Source of the DNA: Paenibacillus gallinarum
Lineage (GTDB): Bacteria; Bacillota; Bacilli; Paenibacillales; Paenibacillaceae
Direction of reading: 5' to 3'
NCBI RefSeq assembly: GCF_014836635.1
Contig: NZ_JACSQL010000009.1
Location: forward strand, 1 to 64,000
Length of the DNA stretch: 64,000 nt
The notes under the pieces are model-generated. The model was not told the origin of the DNA and searched no databases. It was given only the letters and a program-made list of their open reading frames with translations. The first letter of the stretch is position 1. Each line of letters opens with the position of its first letter. A program made the position numbers and the translations under genes. Below, piece by piece: positions 58,697 through 64,000 of the stretch.

Positions 58697-59164
58697 AATG
58701 ATACCTCCTTCTGATTTGAGCAGCCAAGTATATGAAACTTTCAGCGAGTCTAGTAAGCTCTTAATTGTATTGTAGTCAGACAGGGGCAAAAACATTCCTG
58801 TTTTTTCCTGTTTCTTGAAAAGTAAGGGTCATGCTATGCTAGAAAAGCTTTTTATGGAGTTTCATTTTGGTATAAAAATGGGAATAAAGACCTTGTTTTT
58901 CTGGCTTGTGTGGACAAAAAATGAGGTTTATAATCCATTTACGTTGCCGCGCTTAAAGCGGTAAAATGATGGTGATATATGTAATAGAGACTGATTTCTT
59001 ACCCTTTTTTCGAAACTTTTTCGTTTCATATGTGTTAACTATAGTAGAGAAGATATGAGACCTGTAGCAATTTTTATAGATAACAATTCATGTGAACAGA
59101 GAAATAAGCACGTATTAAGGCAGTAAACGGTCTTGATGCAAGTGATACGAGGGGAGAGAATCCA
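58697..59164. other. Divergent intergenic region before htrA
   Basis: 468 bp between a leftward small gene and the rightward htrA gene. A short hairpin (GCCGC...GCGG, about 58947-58962) is seen. No gene and no firmly identified promoter or operator. Confidence 0.45.
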
Positions 59165-60412
59165 ATGGGATTGTTTGACGATGAGTTTTATTCCACCAAA
59201 GTATCAAAACGGACCGGAAATCTTCCAAACCGAATTAGAGTCAGCCGCAAAAGATGGTGGCCGAAAACAGTAAAGAATACGGAATCTTCCACTTTCTCAA
59301 CGATTCAGGTTGCTGTAATCAGCTCGGTGATTAGCGCCATTGTATCTGTGACTTTATTTGCGTGGATTGTATATCCAGGAGATACACAAATGGCTTTTGC
59401 TGGACAAAGTTCTTATGCAAGCGGAGGGGCTGGCTCTTACGAGACACAAATCATGCAAGCGGGAGATAAAGTTCGTCCGGCTGTAGTAAGTATTGTGAGT
59501 CATAAAGAAGTTGAAGGTTCTAAAATTTCGGATTCGGCTTTAGGGTCGGGTGTTATTTTTAAAATTGAAGGTAAAAAAGCATATATCATGACCAATCATC
59601 ATGTTGTCGATAGTGGTGAGAACTTAGAAGCTGTAACCGTAGATGGTGTATCCAAGGAAGCAGAACTGATCGGTAAGGACCGAATCAGCGATATTGCTGT
59701 GCTATCCATTGATAGCAGCGGAATTAATACAGCAGTAGAGCTCGGAGATTCTACCAAACTGCGCCGAGGTCAGACCGTACTTGCCATCGGAAACCCATTA
59801 GGACTTGGCGGTACGATGACAAGAGGGATTGTAAGCTATATTGATCGTCAGATTCCGGTCTCTATTAACCAGGACGGAGTATATGACTGGGAACAGTCGG
59901 TCATTCAGACGGATGCTGCCATTAATGAAGGGAACAGCGGTGGTGCCTTGGTTGATTTAGAGGGGAATTTAGTTGGTATTAATACGATGAAGATTGCGGA
60001 TACTGGTGTGGAAGGGCTTGGGTTTGCGATTCCAACGCATGATGTGATGACGATTGTCGATGATCTGATGGTGGATGGAAAAGTATCTCGTCCTTATCTC
60101 GGTGTCTACACCGTAGATTTAACCAGCCCTTACGCTCCGCTCGATAAAGAACAGCGGGAAGAGATGAAGCTGCCTGAATCCGTTGAGGAAGGCGTGATCG
60201 TGCTCGAATCATCCGGTCCAGCAGAAGAAGCAGGGCTTAAGATGAATGATGTCATTGTGGAGTTCGATGGAAAGAAAATTAATTCAACACTCGATCTGCG
60301 TAAGCACCTGTATGAGAAGAAGAAAATTGGCGATGAACTCAAAATAAACTTTTATCGTGATGGGAAGCTGACGGAAGTTTCCACTAAGCTTACAGATAAA
60401 CCTAATGAATAG
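59165..60412 (+). CDS. htrC: Membrane-anchored HtrA/DegP-like serine protease with PDZ
   Basis: 415 aa. One membrane anchor (about 42-65), a trypsin-like domain (about 95-300) and one PDZ (about 305-405). The catalytic triad is H146 (MTNHHVVD), D176 (ISDIAVL) and S258 (NEGNSGGALVD). HtrA proteases degrade or refold misfolded exported proteins. Position directly after walRKHIJ equals that of HtrC/YycK in Bacillus. Start ATG follows GGGGAGAG. Confidence 0.94.
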   Translation: MGLFDDEFYSTKVSKRTGNLPNRIRVSRKRWWPKTVKNTESSTFSTIQVAVISSVISAIVSVTLFAWIVYPGDTQMAFAGQSSYASGGAGSYETQIMQAGDKVRPAVVSIVSHKEVEGSKISDSALGSGVIFKIEGKKAYIMTNHHVVDSGENLEAVTVDGVSKEAELIGKDRISDIAVLSIDSSGINTAVELGDSTKLRRGQTVLAIGNPLGLGGTMTRGIVSYIDRQIPVSINQDGVYDWEQSVIQTDAAINEGNSGGALVDLEGNLVGINTMKIADTGVEGLGFAIPTHDVMTIVDDLMVDGKVSRPYLGVYTVDLTSPYAPLDKEQREEMKLPESVEEGVIVLESSGPAEEAGLKMNDVIVEFDGKKINSTLDLRKHLYEKKKIGDELKINFYRDGKLTEVSTKLTDKPNE

Positions 60413-60423
60413 CACCAGAGCGA

Positions 60424-60460
60424 AAAACGGTTTTCCCCGGGCAGGTGGAAGCCGTTTTTT
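60424..60460 (+). terminator. htrC terminator
   Basis: Stem AAAACGG/CCGTTTT with inner TTTTCC/GGAA pairing, followed by T. The rest of 60461-60702 has no gene with a convincing start. Confidence 0.75.
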
Positions 60461-60702
60461 ATTTGCTCATCATGCATGGCAGGTTACTCGATCTGGGAAG
60501 GATAAACACAGGCAGCAGCAAGGATCACGATGAAAAGTCCTATTCTACCCAATTGTTAGGGAGGAAAAAGGATAAAGGGTTTCTTTTCATGCGCAGGTAT
60601 GGTAGAACAAGAGAAGGAGCATGTCCATATGTGAGGGCGTTTGTCTCGCAGCATAAGGACACAGCCGTAAGAAGGGTAAAGACAGAAAGGATGCTTGAGT
60701 GA

Positions 60703-60870
60703 ATGTACACCGTATGTAAAGATCATGTGGAGCATGCCATTGACCAATTTGTTGATGAATTCGAGGATGCACCCGATATTGTAGATTTGAAAGAAACCGA
60801 ATTCTCCGACTGGGACCCGCCGGTAAAGTGCTCAGAATGTGATAACAACGCGGAGTTCTTAGTGGTCTAA
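60703..60870 (+). CDS. CxxH/CxxC small protein
   Basis: 55 aa, MYTVCKDHVEHAIDQFVDEF at the start and KCSECDNNAEFLVV at the end. The pattern C-x-x-H near the N-terminus and C-x-x-C near the C-terminus defines a small Paenibacillaceae/Bacillaceae family that probably binds a metal. AGAAAGG lies about 12 bp upstream of ATG 60703. It is encoded between htrC and rlmH, as in related genomes. Function is unknown. Confidence 0.85.
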   Translation: MYTVCKDHVEHAIDQFVDEFEDAPDIVDLKETEFSDWDPPVKCSECDNNAEFLVV

Positions 60871-60915
60871 GAGGTTCATACTTCGCACGGATATAGTTGA
60901 ATAGTAAACATGGGG

Positions 60916-60940
60916 AGAGCGTGAAGTTTACGCTCTTTTT
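60916..60940 (+). terminator. Terminator after the CxxH/CxxC gene
   Basis: Stem AGAGCGT / ACGCTCT followed by five T. Confidence 0.85.
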
Positions 60941-61057
60941 GCTTGTATATATAACGTAGATGGTAAGTGGATTAAGAAGATGAGCAAAGGTATAAATTAA
61001 GCGTGAATGTTAGTACATAACGGTGGATAGCCGTGTTATATAGGAGGTATGCAGAAT

Positions 61058-61537
61058 ATGTTTATTCAAATTATTAGTGTAGGGAAATTAAAAGAGAAAT
61101 ATCTGGTACAGGGAATCCAGGAGTATGCAAAACGACTGGCACCTTATATCAAGTTCCAGGTGATTGAAGTTTCGGATGAAAAAGCTCCCGAAAACATGAG
61201 TGATGCGGAGATTCAGAATGTGAAGGACCGTGAGGGAGAGAAGATCCTTGGTCATATCAAAGGCGATGCCCATGTGATTGCATTAGCACTGGATGGTCAT
61301 CTGTGGAGTTCGGAAGATTTAGCAGCGGAGATCGATAAGCTCGGTACTTATGGGACAAGCCATATCGTCTTTGTGATTGGCGGTAGTAATGGATTGTCCA
61401 ATGCGGTACTTCGGCGTGCACAGCAACGTCTGAGCTTCGGACGAATGACCTTGCCGCATCAGCTCATGCGTCTCGTACTCGTGGAGCAGATTTACCGTGC
61501 GGTGAAGATTAACCGCGGGGAACCGTATCATAAGTAG
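61058..61537 (+). CDS. rlmH: 23S rRNA (pseudouridine1915-N3)-methyltransferase RlmH
   Basis: 159 aa from ATG 61058, 10 bp after TAGGAGG; ATG 61049 is too close to the site. SPOUT methyltransferase, with [32 protein letters not shown] (knot glycines) and the C-terminus [14 protein letters not shown]. It methylates pseudouridine 1915 of 23S rRNA. Its last codons are the attachment site of SCC elements in staphylococci, and a second diverged copy of them lies 404 bp downstream. Confidence 0.97.
   Translation: MFIQIISVGKLKEKYLVQGIQEYAKRLAPYIKFQVIEVSDEKAPENMSDAEIQNVKDREGEKILGHIKGDAHVIALALDGHLWSSEDLAAEIDKLGTYGTSHIVFVIGGSNGLSNAVLRRAQQRLSFGRMTLPHQLMRLVLVEQIYRAVKINRGEPYHK
61514..61537 (+). repeat. 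Attachment-site-like repeat, copy 1 (rlmH 3' end)
   Basis: 24 bp that code for the last seven residues RGEPYHK and the stop. The match to copy 2 is 20 of 24. It includes CCGTATCATAAGTAG, close to the SCC core TATCATAARTRA of staphylococcal rlmH. Confidence 0.7.
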
Positions 61538-61678
61538 GGCGAAGTTCCGGCAGGAGTAATCCCCAGGCACTGTCACCACAATCAAACCTAAAGATCGAAA
61601 GCATTTAGCAGAACTTATGAGTAACACATTTTCTCATTTTATATGTATGTTTACACAAGAGGACATTGGGAGTTTTTT

Positions 61679-61747
61679 ATGTTAGTGGAGAATATCAGTT
61701 TCAGTTTAAATGGTAAGCGTATGTTATTGAATTCTTGGTTCCAATAG
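61679..61747 (+). pseudogene. 22-codon frame resembling the start of an ABC ATPase
   Basis: MLVENISFSLNGKRMLLNSWFQ, after GGGAG. The pattern LVENISFSLNGKR-LL resembles the first strand of ABC transporter ATPases before the Walker A loop, then a stop. It could be a remnant of a lost gene or chance. Too short to decide. Confidence 0.3.
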
Positions 61748-61785
61748 ATTAAGCAAAGCCGCTTTGCTTAATTATTTTGTTTTTT
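61748..61785 (+). terminator. Terminator-like hairpin in the post-rlmH segment
   Basis: ATTAAGCAAAGC / GCTTTGCTTAAT is almost a perfect palindrome, followed by a T-rich tract. Confidence 0.65.
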
Positions 61786-61872
61786 ACTTTGGTAATTTAA
61801 GTGAAATGGGTTTAGACGGTATGACTTTGGTATCACCCTTTTTCAGCTAAAACAATTAAGCAAACACAATGG

Positions 61873-61900
61873 AGCCGTCCAGTGCTTGGGCGGCTTTTTA
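61873..61900 (+). terminator. Terminator-like hairpin before the second rlmH 3'-end copy
   Basis: AGCCGTCCA / TGGGCGGCT (one G-U) followed by five T. Confidence 0.75.
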
Positions 61901-61917
61901 CTTGCCGTTACAGGCAG

Positions 61918-61941
61918 CGCGGTAAACCGTACCATAAATAG
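61918..61941 (+). repeat. Attachment-site-like repeat, copy 2
   Basis: In the rlmH frame it reads RGKPYHK-stop. Differences from copy 1 are three third-position changes and one E-to-K change. The upstream rlmH sequence is not conserved, so only the 3' end is duplicated. Confidence 0.7.
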
Positions 61942-62035
61942 TAGTAATATTTATGATATAAAATACTTTGAGAGTTCCGAGATGAGCATAAACATAATTA
62001 AGTTATCATTATGACCCCTGCTCCTCGCTCACCCT

Positions 62036-62067
62036 AAATCCACTACCATAGGAGGTTGTGGATTTTT
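62036..62067 (+). terminator. Terminator-like hairpin upstream of the metE-like gene
   Basis: AAATCCAC (62036-62043) / GTGGATTT (62058-62065) followed by T. No S-box (SAM riboswitch) signature was found in 61942-62189. Confidence 0.6.
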
Positions 62068-62189
62068 GCGTATTAAAGTCTTTTAGCTATTGTTAAAAGC
62101 TATGACTAGCCATGCTTTTTTCATATAACAAGCATTCCTTTTCATCATGCTATACTCATTAGACTAAAAAGTTAGAAGGAGAAATAGTT

Positions 62190-63275
62190 ATGATACCATT
62201 TCGTAATGATCATGTAGGTAGCTTTCTACGCCCTGCAGATTTAAGTCAGGCACGTGAACAATATAAATTAGGCAACATCACATATGAGGAATTAAGAGCT
62301 GTGGAAGATAAAGAGATTATTCGAATTATTGAAAAGCAAAAAGAAAATGGCGTATTGGCAGTTACTGATGGTGAATTCCGCAGAAGCTGGTGGCATTTTG
62401 ACTTTCTGGGCGGCTTGGATGGCGTAGAGTTGTATGAGCAAATAGACGGACCAAAATTTCATAATATGCAAACTCGCAAGGGTGGGATTCGTGTTGTTGG
62501 TAAAGTTGATTTCTCGAGTCATCCCTTTGTTCAGGATTTTGAGTTTTTGAGAAAGCATGCAGGTGACGCAGTGGCGAAACAGACTATTCCAAGTCCAAAC
62601 ATGCTTCTATATCGATTGGAGAATGACGTCAATATATATAAGGACAGAGAGCAATTCCTTCAGGATACTATTGCGGCGTATCAAAAAGCCATTCAAGCCT
62701 TCTATGATGTGGGATGTCGGTACCTGCAATTAGATGATACAGCTTGGGCAGACCTATTCTCAGAAGCTGGTCACGATAAGCTACGTGCTAAAGGTCTAGA
62801 ACCGGCAGAAGAATTGAAAACGATGCAGCGAATGATTAATGAATCCTTGTCTCATAAACCGGCAGATTTAGTTGTGACTATGCATATTTGTCGTGGTAAC
62901 TATAAATCGAACTATTTCTCAACGGGTGGTTATGATTACGCTTCTGAAGTTATCTTTGGAGGCTTAAACGTAGATGGATTATTTTTAGAATTTGATGATG
63001 AGCGCTCAGGTGGTTTCGAGCCATTAAAGTATGTGAATCGAAAAGATTTGAAAATCGTGCTTGGTTTACTCACATCGAAAACAGGCGAGTTAGAGGATAA
63101 AGAACAAATTAAAGCTCGGATTGCAGAGGCAGCAACCTATGTACCACTTGAGCAACTTTGTTTGAGCCCACAATGTGGCTTTTCGTCTACAGAAGAAGGC
63201 AATATTTTAACGGAAGAACAACAATGGCGTAAACTTCGTTATGTTAAGGAAATCGCAGAAGAAGTTTGGAATTAA
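62190..63275 (+). CDS. Cobalamin-independent methionine synthase-like protein (YxjG/YxjH family)
   Basis: 361 aa, corresponding to the C-terminal catalytic half of MetE only. The zinc ligands are seen as HxC in MHICRGN, an acidic LEFDDE and CGF in SPQCGFSS. MetE transfers a methyl group to homocysteine; the short YxjG/YxjH paralogues lack the folate-binding N-terminal half and their methyl donor is not certain. ATG start after GAAGGAG. The aldehyde dehydrogenase gene follows 27 bp later. It lies just beyond the rlmH repeat, so it may be acquired DNA. Confidence 0.85.
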   Translation: MIPFRNDHVGSFLRPADLSQAREQYKLGNITYEELRAVEDKEIIRIIEKQKENGVLAVTDGEFRRSWWHFDFLGGLDGVELYEQIDGPKFHNMQTRKGGIRVVGKVDFSSHPFVQDFEFLRKHAGDAVAKQTIPSPNMLLYRLENDVNIYKDREQFLQDTIAAYQKAIQAFYDVGCRYLQLDDTAWADLFSEAGHDKLRAKGLEPAEELKTMQRMINESLSHKPADLVVTMHICRGNYKSNYFSTGGYDYASEVIFGGLNVDGLFLEFDDERSGGFEPLKYVNRKDLKIVLGLLTSKTGELEDKEQIKARIAEAATYVPLEQLCLSPQCGFSSTEEGNILTEEQQWRKLRYVKEIAEEVWN

Positions 63276-63302
63276 TCCATCTAAATACGGAGGGGATGTA
63301 AA

Positions 63303-64000
63303 ATGACGATACAAGCAGGCCAAGAGACAATTATAGTTGAAGCGTTAATTAATGGTCAAAATGTAAAATCCCTTTCGCAGTTAGCAAAAGAGAATCCGAC
63401 AAACCCAACTGAGATCGTAGGCTATTTCCCTGTCACTACGAAAGAACAAGCGGTTGAAGCGATTGAAGCGGCGGCAGGGGCTTTTAAAACATGGAAACAG
63501 ACCTCCATTGATGAACGCATTATTATGATGCGCAAAGCGATCGAGAAGATTAGAGCAGCTGAGAATGAAATTGTGCATTTGCTGTCTAGAGAGCATGGCA
63601 AGCCCCTGTATGATGCACACGGTGAAGTTTATGTTTCGTTAATGTGGATGGAGTTTGCTTGTAATGAAGCTAAACCGGCTCTACAGGAAGAGATCAAAGA
63701 GCATGAGAATGGCAAAACGATTCTTTCCTATGATTCAATTGGTGTGGTGGCAGCGATTAGTCCATGGAACTATCCCATTGCTCTATCTACGATTAAGATC
63801 GCTCCTGCCTTACTTGCGGGCAACACCATTGTGCTTAAACCAAGCCCATTTGCGCCACTGGCGGCAGCTAAAGTGGCAGAAATTATTGCGAGTGAGTTCC
63901 CGGCTGGTGTAATCAATGTCGTTCATGGTGATGCGGATGTGGGCGTTGAACTGACTAGTAATCCTTATGTTACTAAAATTGCCTTTACAGGTGGAACAGC
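63303..64000 (+). CDS. NAD(P)-dependent aldehyde dehydrogenase, truncated by the window end
   Basis: First 232 codons of an aldehyde dehydrogenase, open to the window edge. ATG 63303 is about 8 bp after GGAGGGG. Motifs include GVVAAISPWNYPIALSTIKIAPALLAGNTIVLKPSPFAP (cofactor loop with conserved Asn and Lys) and KIAFTGGTA (NAD-binding GxxxG start). The catalytic Glu and Cys lie beyond the window. Similarity suggests a succinate-semialdehyde or broad aliphatic aldehyde enzyme. It is likely co-transcribed with the MetE-like gene. Confidence 0.85.
   Translation, partial: MTIQAGQETIIVEALINGQNVKSLSQLAKENPTNPTEIVGYFPVTTKEQAVEAIEAAAGAFKTWKQTSIDERIIMMRKAIEKIRAAENEIVHLLSREHGKPLYDAHGEVYVSLMWMEFACNEAKPALQEEIKEHENGKTILSYDSIGVVAAISPWNYPIALSTIKIAPALLAGNTIVLKPSPFAPLAAAKVAEIIASEFPAGVINVVHGDADVGVELTSNPYVTKIAFTGGT

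Larger units (their letters stand above)
61538..61917 (+). other. Segment between the two rlmH 3'-end copies
   Basis: 380 bp of mainly non-coding DNA. It holds a 22-codon open frame (61679-61747) and two terminator-like hairpins (61748-61785 and 61873-61899). No recombinase gene is present. It could be the decayed remains of an inserted element. Confidence 0.5.

Noticed and set aside
60445-60702. An 85-codon open frame between htrC and the CxxH/CxxC gene
   Set aside because: It begins inside the htrC terminator, lacks a ribosome-binding site and has a composition unlike a protein family.
61538-61917. A complete mobile element between the rlmH repeats
   Set aside because: No recombinase, transposase or terminal inverted repeats are visible; at most a remnant.
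61942-62189. Possible SAM riboswitch before the MetE-like gene
   Set aside because: No conserved S-box core strings were found; only a simple hairpin at 62036-62067.

Overview
The window is a chromosomal replication-origin region from a Gram-positive, endospore-forming bacterium of moderately low GC. Gene order and protein sequences fit Paenibacillus or a close relative in Paenibacillaceae. The main reasons are the order gyrA / YheC-YheD-like gene / gyrB / remB / recF / yaaA / dnaN / dnaA on the left, and rpmH-rnpA-yidC-jag-mnmE-mnmG-rsmG-noc-soj-spo0J on the right. Sporulation-linked genes (yyaC, spoIIIJ-type yidC, a YheC/YheD-like gene) and strong Bacillus-type Shine-Dalgarno sites agree. 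The genus is an inference from layout and sequence recall, not from a database search.

Layout: 1-346 holds tandem minus-strand promoters of the type that drive rRNA operons, pointing out of the left edge. 347-12047 is the leftward replication and topology cluster (HD-GYP protein, gyrA, gyrB, remB, recF, yaaA, dnaN, dnaA). The origin is bipartite. A DnaA-box / GC / DnaA-trio unwinding unit lies between dnaA and dnaN (about 10597-10667), and a dense DnaA-box cluster lies upstream of dnaA (about 12128-12493). A gluconate operon (gntR-gntP-gntK, 12643-16473) sits between this cluster and rpmH, where origin-type chromosomes normally have only a short spacer.

17053-26866 is the rightward rpmH to spo0J block, with two parS sites, one of them forming a terminator stem. 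27023-31641 holds a cysteine-desulfurase-like gene, a possible Se/S carrier, a mechanosensitive channel, small conserved proteins, tRNA-Ser(CGA), a structured minus-strand RNA candidate and a YjzC-like gene. 31842-32952 is rpsF-ssb-rpsR. 33139-42835 covers cell-wall enzymes and a five-gene oligopeptide ABC transporter. 43014-50250 is a CBS / MazG-like / DUF2232 / gdpP / rplI / dnaB / purA block, with PurR-type boxes before purA. 50560-61537 contains an M23 peptidase, the essential walRKHIJ cell-wall stress operon, an HtrA-type protease, a CxxH/CxxC protein and rlmH. After rlmH the sequence turns accessory: a second, diverged copy of the rlmH 3' end lies 404 bp downstream, as at the SCC attachment site of staphylococci. 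It is followed by a YxjG/YxjH-like methionine-synthase homologue and an aldehyde dehydrogenase cut by the window end.

Genes diverge from the origin in both directions, so most are co-oriented with replication. The most unusual points are the gnt operon inside the origin region, the SCC-like attachment-site duplication at rlmH, the unassigned structured RNA at 31128-31380, a parS that doubles as a terminator, and an HD-GYP protein with a broken HD doublet.
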